From: Gammaproteobacteria bacterium
GTDB taxonomy: Bacteria > Pseudomonadota > Gammaproteobacteria > SZUA-229
Direction: 5' to 3'
Length of the DNA: 44,575 nt
NCBI GenBank assembly: GCA_030595325.1
Contig: JAUVDN010000006.1
Location: forward strand, 1-44,575
Part shown: positions 31,497 through 41,315 of the stretch, one piece after another
Layout of the letters: each line of letters begins with the position of its first letter
How positions within the stretch are numbered: position 1 is the stretch's first letter
Made by a program: the position numbers and the translations under genes
The notes under the pieces: model-generated
Told to the model about the DNA's origin: nothing
Database searches by the model: none
What the model saw: only the letters and a program-made list of their open reading frames with translations

Positions 31497-31831
31497 TACT
31501 GACCTCCATAATTTTTAATAAGTAACGACGTTAATTTGGCTAGATCGTTACGCTCGGACTTCGTTAGATTGGATTTTTCACCTTTACCAAATAAGGTTAA
31601 AAGAAATAAGGGCATCGACTCACTGTGGTGGTAATAAATTACACGCACACCGCCACTTTTACCTTTGCCTTGCGCAGACCATCGTAATTTACGTATACCA
31701 CCAGTACCTTGCATGATGTCGCCAGCCGATGGGTGAGAGGCTAAATAATTTATAATACTTAGTCTTTCAGAACTACTGAGTATTTTGTCTGATCTTTTCA
31801 GGAATTCAGCCAGTTCTACTATGGTTTGCAT
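31496..31831 (-). CDS. RelE/HigB-like toxin
   Basis: GIRKLRWSAQGKGKSGGVRVIYYHHSESMPLFLLTLFGKGEKSNLTKSERNDL; stop overlaps the antitoxin start by 1 nt (TAATG); internal start at 31831 preferred. Confidence 0.88.
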   Translation of the reverse strand: MQTIVELAEFLKRSDKILSSSERLSIINYLASHPSAGDIMQGTGGIRKLRWSAQGKGKSGGVRVIYYHHSESMPLFLLTLFGKGEKSNLTKSERNDLAKLTSLLIKNYGGQ

Positions 31832-31928
31832 AACTACAAGTGTAATCCAATGGATTATAGCTGTCAATACACGAAATTCGAGATAAATCCTAAAAACCTT
31901 GGCCGTATACAGCTATAACGAATGTCTC

Positions 31929-32015
31929 CTTTGTATGGTTTTGTTCGCTTTTAGTAATATATCACCAAGGTCGGTTTTGTGGTGTACGGGTCGATTGAGG
32001 TAGAAACCTTGAATG
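31929..32015. repeat. Imperfect direct repeat flanking the TA module, copy B
   Basis: See copy A; same orientation, about 840 bp apart. Confidence 0.8.
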
Positions 32016-32092
32016 TCGTTTATGTAAAACAGACCTAATTTTCAAAGAAAACATTAAGATCACTCAGGATTCTAGGCGTATTCCCTTAACCA

Positions 32093-33400
32093 TTACCAGC
32101 GCAACGAATACCCCACGTTCAGAATTATCGCATCCAGGTCAGGCGTTTCTTCTATCACAGGCACATCACCATCATCAAATGACTGCGTCATGAACTCACC
32201 CCGTACTGATAGCTCACTGTTTGCGCCTAAGGCATAACCATATTTCAGACCTACCGTACTGGTGGTCATTTTCATTAATCTCGAGTCACTACTGACTTCA
32301 CTCACTAACACGTTACCACTGGCATCCACATCGCTACCCTGTATTAGATTATGTCGATAAAAATCTGCCTGATCCTGCATGTAATAGCGCAAGTGAGGTT
32401 GCAAATAACTACGGCCCATTTCATAACGGTATTTAAAATCAAAGGTGTTCGATGTAATACCCCAATCATCCCAAAAATAACGATAAGAGAAATGTATAAC
32501 ATCTTCTGAAAGATGATGCGCTGTTCTAAATAACCAGCTGTTTCGTTGTCGTGAGTCAGGCCTATTCTCATAGACATAGGGCAACGCATCTGCGTTTACA
32601 TTGAGCAACGCAGAGTTATCAGGAAGACCAGTAATCGGGTCAACGACGGTCACGATTTTAAAAGGATCAGATAAATAACCGTCAGACATACCGTATGAAT
32701 AATTTAATTCGATTAGTGTCTTTCGGTTAATTACCTGTGTCACACCAAAAATAAAATCAGTAATTGTTTTTGAGTCACTGCCACCTTCACGATTAGTATC
32801 GCTCGGTTCTCGCATTGGACTCAGCGCAATAGGAATTTCGCCTTCTGGCGACAAAGTATCATTGTTAAACGCCACGCCGGCAGACAAGGTTGTATTTTTA
32901 TTGTTTAAGTCTTTAAAGTAAGTACCACTCACACCCAGTGATAAGTAGTCATATTCTTTTGACGCGTTAAAACCAATCTTAACTCTTGATAAACGGTTAA
33001 TCGGCAACGTCCAGTCCGCACCAATAGCAACACGTGTATCTCTAAAGCTGTCATCAAGAGGATTATCGCCAGGTTGAACGGTATAACTTTTGTTACCTGA
33101 TGGCGTGGTAAAAGTTTGCACAACAGAAGAAGGGTGCGCTCCATTTGGCGTCGCGCCGGTCAATACATCTATCACCAGCCTGAGATCAACACGCTCACGC
33201 TCACCCTCGTCCCCAATATTTTTTCCTGCATAGATAGCAGGCTCAAATGCAGACACACGACCATCACCTTCGCTGTAATACAGAAAGGCGGTGTCTATAT
33301 CCCAGTCTTCTGATTCCGATGCATTTACTGCAATAACTGGTACCTGCAATAGCGCACATGACGCAATACCCAGCTTCTTTGTTATTTTATTTAGTTGCAT
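32093..33400 (-). CDS. DUF3570 family outer-membrane-type protein
   Basis: Signal peptide; AFLYYSEGDGRVSAFEPAIYAGKNIGDEGERERVDLRLVIDVLTGATPNGA; C-terminal aromatic beta-strand ending SLRW. Confidence 0.85.
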   Translation of the reverse strand: MQLNKITKKLGIASCALLQVPVIAVNASESEDWDIDTAFLYYSEGDGRVSAFEPAIYAGKNIGDEGERERVDLRLVIDVLTGATPNGAHPSSVVQTFTTPSGNKSYTVQPGDNPLDDSFRDTRVAIGADWTLPINRLSRVKIGFNASKEYDYLSLGVSGTYFKDLNNKNTTLSAGVAFNNDTLSPEGEIPIALSPMREPSDTNREGGSDSKTITDFIFGVTQVINRKTLIELNYSYGMSDGYLSDPFKIVTVVDPITGLPDNSALLNVNADALPYVYENRPDSRQRNSWLFRTAHHLSEDVIHFSYRYFWDDWGITSNTFDFKYRYEMGRSYLQPHLRYYMQDQADFYRHNLIQGSDVDASGNVLVSEVSSDSRLMKMTTSTVGLKYGYALGANSELSVRGEFMTQSFDDGDVPVIEETPDLDAIILNVGYSLRW

Positions 33401-33609
33401 CCGCAGCCTCCACCACCTACACCTTGGCCACCACTAGATGCTTCTTTACTAAAATAGATATGCTCGTCGTAAAAATTATCAAAAAAATCTGGGACTGGCC
33501 GCATTGAATCCTTGGCAAGCAGGTCGCGTTCCCAGGGTTCGACACCCATTGAACTACAACCAGCAGCAGTAACTATAAACACCAAAACTAAATATCTCAC
33601 TACTGCCAC
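33391..33609 (-). CDS. DUF4266 family small lipoprotein with GGGGCGCN C-terminus
   Basis: Lipobox TAAGCSS; MGVEPWERDLLAKDSM; overlaps the DUF3570 start by 10 nt. Confidence 0.85.
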   Translation of the reverse strand: MAVVRYLVLVFIVTAAGCSSMGVEPWERDLLAKDSMRPVPDFFDNFYDEHIYFSKEASSGGQGVGGGGCGCN

Positions 33610-33948
33610 CTATTTATTTTTTAATAATGACTGAATTGCTAATTCGAGCTGCTGTTTATCTTTATCGCGAAAACCGATATGTGAAGCATGCACTTTTCCA
33701 TTACGGCCAATCAGATAGCTGCTTGGCATGCCTTGCAACTTATAACTAGATGCACTTGTGCCGCTCTCATCAAATGCTACTTTGAAATTCACGTCCATCG
33801 CTTTAAGAAATTCATCGGCCAGCCTCCTGTCTTTATCCAGGTTAACCGCAATAACTTCGAACCCCTGATCAGCGTAGCTTTGTTTTATGTCGCGCATCCA
33901 AGGAAAGGATTTACGGCATGGCACACACCAAGACGCCCTAAAATCCAT
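33610..33948 (-). pseudogene. TlpA/thioredoxin-like protein, apparently N-terminally truncated
   Basis: DFRASWCVPCRKSFPWM active site lies at the very N-terminus; in-frame TAA 6 codons upstream; no signal peptide visible in any upstream frame. Confidence 0.65.
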
Positions 33949-34063
33949 CAGGCTACACTTGAATTATCTCAGCCAGAAAAAGGCAGCGGACTAAAAGTTA
34001 TCGTTACTTTTACACAGCACTAAACAGTAGCTATAAACAGCAACACTGACTAATTTATACACA

Positions 34064-35995
34064 TTATTGCAAGGCAATAAGCTCATCGAACTCAGAATTT
34101 GGCACCGCTTTACTGATTAAAAATCCTTGTATCGTGTCGCAGCCTAACTCTGTTAATAAATCTAAAGCAGATTGATTTTCCACACCTTCTGCAACCACAG
34201 TCAGACCAAGGTTGTGTGCCAGCTCGATAGTAGAGCGCACAACTGCTTCATCGTCTTTGTTATCAACCAAATCTTTGATAAAAGTCTGATCTATCTTTAA
34301 TTCGCTGACTGGCAAACGGCGAATACGGCTCAATGAAGAATAACCCGTACCGTAATCATCGATGGACAACACAACACCTAAAGAACAAACATGATCAAGA
34401 ACTTCTGCAAGCCGATCAAATTCCGACAAGAATAAATTTTCGGTGATTTCAAACGTTAATAACTCACCATCAGTTTCATCTTTTATAATTTTATCAATAT
34501 TTTCTTTGAACTCGGGATGCATTAATGTCTGCGGAGATAAATTAACCGCTATACGCAATACACTGCTTCCGCTTTTCCATTGTCTCGCTTGCGCCAGTGC
34601 AGTTTCTATCGCCCAATAAGTGTATTCATCAATCATACCATTCTGCTCTAACACTCGAATAAAGATATTAGGCGGAACATTACCGCGCTTCTTGTTAGAC
34701 CATCGACCCAATGCCTCGGCGGCAACGATCTGACCTGTTTCAGCACTTACTTTAGGCTGGTAGTGCAATTTAAATTGTTTCTCTTCTAACGCTTTGCGCA
34801 CATCAGAGACCATCGCCAGATGACCTTGTGCCAGATAATCATTTCCTGAGTCGTAGACACATACTTTTACATTACTGCTTTTTGCTTCATACATCGCAAT
34901 GTCTGCATGACTTAACAGACTACTGATATTAGTGCCATGTTCAGGGTAAACAGCAACACCGATACTTGCACTCACAACAATATTATTCGCTTCAATCGCA
35001 AACGCCTGTTTTAAACACTCTATGAATGAATCAGCACGCTTTTTAGCTTTCTCTAACGTGTGATTAGGTAGAATGATAATAAATTCATCACCGCCAAGGC
35101 GCGCCAATGTTTCGTTGTTTTTAACCTCACTATCGAAACGCCGCGCAATTTTATTTAATAACCTGTCACCGTTATCATGTCCCAGGGCATCATTTATACC
35201 TTTAAAACTATCAATATCAATCAGCAAAACACCAATATTTTTTTCTTTACGAGACGCTTCTTTAATATCGCGAGAAAGACGGTCATGAAATAAAGAACGA
35301 TTGGGCAGCGAAGTAACAGAGTCATAAAGCGAAAGATACTCCAGTTCTTTACTGCTTTCGATGAGTTGCTTATTCAGATTTTCCAGTTTGAAACGGTAGT
35401 CTTCATTTAACTCATGAGAGACTTCCATACATTTGACCGCCATCGCATTTTCTATAGCAACAGAAACGATACTGGCAAACAGCTGTAACAGGTTCAGGTC
35501 TTTTTTATTAAAACTTTCGCCATTCAATTTATTTAAACCAGCAATTCCACCCAAAAACTGTTTTCTGCCTTGCAGCGGTACCAGAATCATGTTGCTGGCT
35601 TCTTTTTCCCAGCGATTTTTTTCTTCATCACTAAGCTCGTTCATCATGCCCTGCCACCAGGGCTTTTTGTGCTTCCAGACCCAGCCGCAGACACCAAATT
35701 CAAGCGGTAACGATTCACCTATGATTTCATTAGCGTTCTCACCGGAACCACCCCGGTACGTATAGGTTTCACCGTTATCGTCTAATAATGGAATTAACAA
35801 AGTTTCAGCGTTAACCAACTCACGGGCGCGATTGGCGACTATCTGAAAGACCTTTTCTATATCGAGCTCACTGCCAATTTCTGCGAATGATTGCTGCAAC
35901 AACTCAATCTCAGTCTCTTTTTCCTGAAGACTGCGGCTAAGATCAACCACATTTACTTTTTTATTCGATCCCATAAATATTTGGACTAATTCCAC
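34064..35995 (-). CDS. GAF-GGDEF-EAL cyclic-di-GMP signalling protein
   Basis: GAF-like N-terminal region; LARLGGDEFIIILPN; AEALGRWSNKKRG; DDYGTGYSSLSRIRRLPVSELKID. Confidence 0.94.
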   Translation of the reverse strand: MELVQIFMGSNKKVNVVDLSRSLQEKETEIELLQQSFAEIGSELDIEKVFQIVANRARELVNAETLLIPLLDDNGETYTYRGGSGENANEIIGESLPLEFGVCGWVWKHKKPWWQGMMNELSDEEKNRWEKEASNMILVPLQGRKQFLGGIAGLNKLNGESFNKKDLNLLQLFASIVSVAIENAMAVKCMEVSHELNEDYRFKLENLNKQLIESSKELEYLSLYDSVTSLPNRSLFHDRLSRDIKEASRKEKNIGVLLIDIDSFKGINDALGHDNGDRLLNKIARRFDSEVKNNETLARLGGDEFIIILPNHTLEKAKKRADSFIECLKQAFAIEANNIVVSASIGVAVYPEHGTNISSLLSHADIAMYEAKSSNVKVCVYDSGNDYLAQGHLAMVSDVRKALEEKQFKLHYQPKVSAETGQIVAAEALGRWSNKKRGNVPPNIFIRVLEQNGMIDEYTYWAIETALAQARQWKSGSSVLRIAVNLSPQTLMHPEFKENIDKIIKDETDGELLTFEITENLFLSEFDRLAEVLDHVCSLGVVLSIDDYGTGYSSLSRIRRLPVSELKIDQTFIKDLVDNKDDEAVVRSTIELAHNLGLTVVAEGVENQSALDLLTELGCDTIQGFLISKAVPNSEFDELIALQ

Positions 35996-36201
35996 CTAAA
36001 ATCAACGAGTTATATAAAATACTAACGTGAAGTATAGTCTATAAATATGTAAACTAGTGGGGCATAATCCACAAATGGCAGAATTTTTATGCCACTCTTG
36101 TCAAGAGTGGCGGAACATTAATAGCAATCCAAGCTTTGCTTCAGAGTAAAATAGTCGGCCTCAAATAATCAGCCACGATCCATCGACTACAAATTGCAGC
36201 C

Positions 36202-36732
36202 TTAAGATCTGTGTCTGTTTTTAAGCTTTACGTACTGCTGCGCCGAATATTTCAAAAAGGCCTTTTCCTTATTCGTTAACTCCCTTACTTTTTTAACTGG
36301 GCTACCCAGCCACATATAACCACCTTCTAACACCTTGTTTGGCGGCACCAGACTACCCGCACCCACCATTGCACCTGATTGAATAACCGAGCCATCCAGT
36401 ACTACTGAACCCATACCAATCAAACATAAATCCTCGACTGTACAGGCATGCAATACCACGTTATGCCCGACAGTGACATCATTACCCACACTGAGTTTGA
36501 AACCGCCCGGTGCATATTCGCTGTCATGGGTGACATGCAATATGCTGCCATCTTGTATATTCGTGCGTTTGCCGATAACGATTGAGTGAATATCGCCACG
36601 AACAGAACAACAGGGCCAAATCGAACTGTCCTCACCAATCTGTACATTACCGGTAACCACTGCACTGTCATCAACAAAAGCAGTACCATCTATCTGTGGC
36701 GTAAATTCTTCAAAAGAACGTATATTCGTCAT
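36202..36732 (-). CDS. Gamma-carbonic anhydrase-like hexapeptide repeat protein
   Basis: NVQIGEDSSIWPCCSVRGDIHSIVIGKRTNIQDGSILHVTHD; VGHNVVLHACTVEDLCLIGMGSVVLDG. Confidence 0.93.
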   Translation of the reverse strand: MTNIRSFEEFTPQIDGTAFVDDSAVVTGNVQIGEDSSIWPCCSVRGDIHSIVIGKRTNIQDGSILHVTHDSEYAPGGFKLSVGNDVTVGHNVVLHACTVEDLCLIGMGSVVLDGSVIQSGAMVGAGSLVPPNKVLEGGYMWLGSPVKKVRELTNKEKAFLKYSAQQYVKLKNRHRS

Positions 36733-36751
36733 TATTTAACTCTTTAGACAG

Positions 36752-36793
36752 TTTAGGTTTATGGGTTTAGGTTTATGGGTTTAGGCTTATGTA
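36752..36793. repeat. 14-bp tandem repeat (about 3 copies of TTTAGGTTTATGGG)
   Basis: Two identical copies and a third with several differences, just upstream of the carbonic-anhydrase-like gene. Confidence 0.9.
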
Positions 36794-36903
36794 TTTAGAT
36801 CGTAAATGAGATTTATCAAACAGCTCCTATCAAAAACTATACCACTGATTGAAAATTCGATAATAGAAATATTTAGATAACAGAATCAGGTAAAATTGCC
36901 TGG

Positions 36904-38079
36904 ATGGATACGTCAAAAATCACAACAATTATTACTTCCTTTATCTGCTCACTACGGGTAAAAACGAAAGTATTTCTGGATAACAGTAAGATCATATTAA
37001 ATAACCTGATCGACTTCGTTGTCCCTCAGATAAAACTGGCCTTAGATACTTTTAAATTAATCATTATCTTTCTGATTAAACAGACAGATAATCTAATCAA
37101 CACTATAGCAACACACCCTTTACTTGATAAATTAGAAAACACATATAACAAGGTCAGACTTCAGCTAAGCCAAAACTTTAATAAACAAAAATTATTATTT
37201 CAGCAGACTGTCTTTTACAAAAAATCTGTTTTCTACGCTCAGTTAACACGCCTGGACAAACCCATAGGCATTCTATTGCTGCTATGGCCGACATTAATCG
37301 CCTTATGGATTGCGGCTGAAGGCTGGCCTGATCCATTGGTATTATTTGTTTTTGTTATGGGGGTTATCTTAATGCGTTCAGCGGGCTGCGCAATAAATGA
37401 TTATGCCGACCGTGAAATAGACGGCAAAGTTAAACGTACTAAACAACGCCCTTTGGCATCAGGAAAAATTACAGCAAAAGAAGCATTGATTATTTTTGCA
37501 TCGCTAAGCACACTTGCGTTCATACTCGTATTATTCATGAACACGCTCACCATCATCATGTCGCTTGTCGGTGTATTACTTGCCATCAGTTATCCGTTCA
37601 TGAAACGCTACCATTATTTACCACAGGTACATCTCGGCGCAGCCTTTGGCTGGTCAGCCCCGATGGCTTACGCCGCACAAGCAAACGAAGTTAACGCTAT
37701 CACCTGGTTAATATTTCTTTCCACTATATTATGGGCAACCGCTTACGACACTATGTATGCCATGGTTGACTATGACGATGATATAAAAATTGGCGTTAAA
37801 TCCACAGCCATCTTATTTGGTAATCAGGACAAATTGATTATCGGCGCGATACAGGCTCTACTTTTATTAAACCTGATACTCATCGGTCACCGGGCAGAGT
37901 TAAGTGGTTTTTATTACACAGGTGTAGCGGGCGCTACTCTGTTTTCCATCTATCAACAGTATCTAATAAAAGACAGAAAACGCGAATTATGCTTCCAGGC
38001 TTTTCTAAACAATAATTATTTTGGTATGGTTTTATTTATCGGCGTATTTCTGGACTACCAGTTTGCCGATGTAATCTAA
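36904..38079 (+). CDS. ubiA: 4-hydroxybenzoate octaprenyltransferase with N-terminal extension
   Basis: [55 protein letters not shown]; about 110 residues precede the core. Confidence 0.94.
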   Translation: MDTSKITTIITSFICSLRVKTKVFLDNSKIILNNLIDFVVPQIKLALDTFKLIIIFLIKQTDNLINTIATHPLLDKLENTYNKVRLQLSQNFNKQKLLFQQTVFYKKSVFYAQLTRLDKPIGILLLLWPTLIALWIAAEGWPDPLVLFVFVMGVILMRSAGCAINDYADREIDGKVKRTKQRPLASGKITAKEALIIFASLSTLAFILVLFMNTLTIIMSLVGVLLAISYPFMKRYHYLPQVHLGAAFGWSAPMAYAAQANEVNAITWLIFLSTILWATAYDTMYAMVDYDDDIKIGVKSTAILFGNQDKLIIGAIQALLLLNLILIGHRAELSGFYYTGVAGATLFSIYQQYLIKDRKRELCFQAFLNNNYFGMVLFIGVFLDYQFADVI

Positions 38080-38144
38080 AGTTTAGATTCAAAGGAGTTT
38101 CATTTACATAGCTTTACATACATATGCCAACTTGATACTCAAAA

Positions 38145-38879
38145 CTATCCTTTAATCGGTGCACGCGCGATACTCAGCACACCTACACACTCAACACCAT
38201 TCCCCTTCAACAATTTAGCAAGCTCGTTGACAGTTGAGCCCGTAGTAACAACATCATCAATAATAAGAACGTGTCCGCACTGAATATCATTAACCAGTGT
38301 AAATGCATTTTTAATATTTTTAGACCTTTGCTTTGCATCTAGCCCAGTCTGTGGCGGCGTCTTACGTTGCCGTATAACCGCATTATATTCGATGGGTATT
38401 TTTTTCTTTTTACTAAGAACACGCGCAATCTCTATCGACTGATTAAAGCCTCGTTTTCTTAATCTTGATGAATGCAACGGAACAGGCAACAAACAATCAG
38501 GTAAATCTCTGTTAAATATCTCTTCTGAGTTCACAGCCGATAGAAAAATTTCACCAATACTTCTGGCATAGGTAATTTTTTCTGAAAACTTTAACTGATG
38601 CACCAAACCGATAACGTCATCTTCATAACGAAAAACACTGTACGCATAATCAAAAGCCGGTGGTTTTGTTATGCAACGACCACAGATTGAGCCCTTACTC
38701 GTCCCTTCCGCCAACGGCAGTGCACAACGAGTACAGCATATGGTATTAAATGGCTGAGATTCAAAACAATCTACACATAACTCGATCGACTGCCCAACGT
38801 CAGGCGAGCTAACTGTTTGATTACATAGAATACAGCGTGACGGGAATAGATTATCTAATAATCGTTCTGCAAGTTCCAT
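38145..38879 (-). CDS. comF: ComF family phosphoribosyltransferase-like protein
   Basis: CILCNQT...CCTRCALPL zinc-finger cysteines; LRKRGFNQSIEIAR; VLIIDDVVTTGSTVNELAK. Confidence 0.94.
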   Translation of the reverse strand: MELAERLLDNLFPSRCILCNQTVSSPDVGQSIELCVDCFESQPFNTICCTRCALPLAEGTSKGSICGRCITKPPAFDYAYSVFRYEDDVIGLVHQLKFSEKITYARSIGEIFLSAVNSEEIFNRDLPDCLLPVPLHSSRLRKRGFNQSIEIARVLSKKKKIPIEYNAVIRQRKTPPQTGLDAKQRSKNIKNAFTLVNDIQCGHVLIIDDVVTTGSTVNELAKLLKGNGVECVGVLSIARAPIKG

Positions 38880-38964
38880 ATGCGATACATCTCCATGTTG
38901 CTACACTTCCTTGTAGTGTAAGATATGCCTCATTATAACGTCCAAACAAAGAAAACCAAGAGCC

Positions 38965-39951
38965 ATGTCTGAAATACGCAACAACTGGTCAAAACAAGAA
39001 ATATCAGCCTTATTTGAACTGCCCTTCAGCGATCTGTTATTCCAGGCACAATCCATTCATCGTGAAAGCTTCGACCCGAATCAGGTTCAAGTCAGCACCC
39101 TCCTAAGCATCAAAACCGGTGCCTGCCCGGAAGACTGTGGTTACTGCTCGCAGAGTTCAAAGAATGACGCCGAAGTCGAACGCGAACGGCTGTTACCACT
39201 GGATGAAGTTATGGAACAAGCGACAGTAGCCAAAGATAACGGCGCCAGTCGATTCTGCATGGGCGCAGCATGGCGCAACCCGACTGACAAAAATCTCGAT
39301 AAAGTCATCGATATGATCATCGCTGTTAAAGGTATCGGCCTTGAGACCTGTGTAACTTTAGGCATGTTAACTCACGATCAGAGCCAACGACTTAAAGAAG
39401 CCGGTCTTGATTATTACAATCACAATATCGATACCTCACCAGAGTATTATGGTGACGTAATTACTACCCGCACATTCGATGACCGATTAGACACCCTGCA
39501 ACATGTAAGAGACGCAGGCATCAATGTCTGTAGCGGCGGCATCGTTGGCATGGGCGAGAAACAGACTGACCGCGTTTCATTCCTGCAGCAGTTAGCAAAC
39601 TTACCAAAACATCCAGAAAGCGTTCCGATCAACATGCTGGTACAAGTTGAAGGCACTCCGCTGCACGGCGTCGAAGAGATTGAACCGCTGCAATTTATCC
39701 GTACTATCGCAGTTGCCAGAATCATCATGCCTGAGTCTGTAGTACGGCTATCAGCAGGGCGAACTGAGATGTCCGATGAAACCCAAGCACTGTGTTTTCT
39801 TGCCGGCGCAAACTCTATCTTCTACGGTGATAGGTTACTGACCACTGATAACCCGGACGAAAATCACGATCAGCAGCTATTTAAAAAGCTCGGTATCAAC
39901 AAAAAACATGTGTTTTCATCCGAGCAGATAAAAGATACTGCCTGCGCTTAG
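38965..39951 (+). CDS. bioB: Biotin synthase
   Basis: [39 protein letters not shown]. Confidence 0.98.
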   Translation: MSEIRNNWSKQEISALFELPFSDLLFQAQSIHRESFDPNQVQVSTLLSIKTGACPEDCGYCSQSSKNDAEVERERLLPLDEVMEQATVAKDNGASRFCMGAAWRNPTDKNLDKVIDMIIAVKGIGLETCVTLGMLTHDQSQRLKEAGLDYYNHNIDTSPEYYGDVITTRTFDDRLDTLQHVRDAGINVCSGGIVGMGEKQTDRVSFLQQLANLPKHPESVPINMLVQVEGTPLHGVEEIEPLQFIRTIAVARIIMPESVVRLSAGRTEMSDETQALCFLAGANSIFYGDRLLTTDNPDENHDQQLFKKLGINKKHVFSSEQIKDTACA

Positions 39952-39970
39952 AAATCGCTAACACTGCCCC

Positions 39971-41152
39971 TTGAAAAACCTCAATTTAAAACTTAATAGG
40001 GCGCTCAAGGAAAGAAAAAAACAAAACCGTTACCGCACCCGTCGAATAACAAAAGGTCCACAACAGATCGAAATGAAAGTTGATGATAGAGATGTCATCA
40101 GTTTTTGCAGCAACGACTACCTCGGTCTTGCTAATCACCCACAGATTAAACAAGCAACAATAAAGGCCATTAATGACTTTGGTGTCGGCAGCGGCTCCGC
40201 ACATTTAGTCAATGGTCACTCCATAGTTCATCATCAGCTCGAAGAAGAACTTGCAGAATTTTCCGGTTACCCGCGTGCATTATTATTTTCCACCGGTTAC
40301 ATGGCTAATCTTGGCCTATGCCAGGCGTTAACAGCTAAGGGTGACTACATCTTTGAAGATAAACTAAACCACGCATCGTTAATCGATGGTGGCTTAATCA
40401 GTGGCGCAAAAATGCAGCGCTACCTGCATAACGATGTATCTAGCCTCAAACAAAAATTTGATAAGACCCATAAAGACAATAATCAGGATACAAACAAACT
40501 GGTTTTAACCGATGGCGTTTTCAGCATGGACGGTGACATCGCCAACCTGCCAAAACTATCAACACTATGCAAAAAGAATAACAGCTGGTTGATGGTCGAT
40601 GACGCACATGGCTTTGGCACTTTAGGTGAAACCGGTAAAGGCTGCTTGCAGCATTTTTCTTTAGGCCAGAAAGACGTGCCTATTTATATGGCAACACTCG
40701 GTAAGGCAATTGGCACAGCGGGTGCATTTATCGCTGGCAGTGATGAACTCATCGAAACCATTATCCAGCAAGCACGCACCTACATATACACCACTGCCAT
40801 GCCAGCAGCGATTGCAGAAGCGACACGTTATAGTCTTAATATTATTCAGAACGAATCACGGCATCTTAATAATCTAAACAACAATATCGCTTACTTCAAA
40901 AGTTGCTGCACTGAATTAGAGTTACCGATAGAAAATAGTGAAACAGCAATACAACCCATGATTATCGGTGATGATAAGGCAGCACTGCAGATAAGCCAGG
41001 ATTTATTCGAATCAGGATTTCTGGTAACAGCGATACGCCCACCAACTGTACCGGAAGGCACATCACGTTTACGGATTACGCTTTCTGCAAAACATACACA
41101 TGATCATATTGATCAACTAATTAACGCACTAAGAGAGTTAACTTCTCAATAG
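39971..41152 (+). CDS. bioF: 8-amino-7-oxononanoate synthase (TTG start)
   Basis: FCSNDYLGLANHPQ, GSGSAHLVNGHS, DDAHGFGTLG, ATLGKAIGTAGAFIAG. Confidence 0.96.
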   Translation: MKNLNLKLNRALKERKKQNRYRTRRITKGPQQIEMKVDDRDVISFCSNDYLGLANHPQIKQATIKAINDFGVGSGSAHLVNGHSIVHHQLEEELAEFSGYPRALLFSTGYMANLGLCQALTAKGDYIFEDKLNHASLIDGGLISGAKMQRYLHNDVSSLKQKFDKTHKDNNQDTNKLVLTDGVFSMDGDIANLPKLSTLCKKNNSWLMVDDAHGFGTLGETGKGCLQHFSLGQKDVPIYMATLGKAIGTAGAFIAGSDELIETIIQQARTYIYTTAMPAAIAEATRYSLNIIQNESRHLNNLNNNIAYFKSCCTELELPIENSETAIQPMIIGDDKAALQISQDLFESGFLVTAIRPPTVPEGTSRLRITLSAKHTHDHIDQLINALRELTSQ

Positions 41153-41268
41153 TCTGCTTTCATAAACGGCCATTGACTCACTCGTGGCAAGCATTAGAAA
41201 GCCTGCCAAAGGTGACATTTAGCACAGGTTAAATCTCAAGTCATCGAATCTAGATATAACATATATTT

Positions 41269-41306
41269 CTACGAGGAAACTCTGATGTCTCAGGATTTCC
41301 TCGTAG
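41269..41306. terminator. Hairpin between convergent bioF and lipoprotein gene
   Basis: CTACGAGGAAA...TTTCCTCGTAG 11-bp perfect stem. Confidence 0.5.
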
Positions 41307-41315
41307 CTAGAAGTA

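Noticed and set aside
31088-32015. Integron attC sites around the TA module
   Set aside because: No convincing RYYYAAC/GTTRRRY core pairs or typical attC folding arms seen by eye; kept only as unexplained direct repeats
36091-36111. GCCACTCTTG-T-CAAGAGTGGC inverted repeat as terminator
   Set aside because: Perfect stem, but single-base spacer and no T-run on the minus strand after the carbonic-anhydrase-like gene; function unclear
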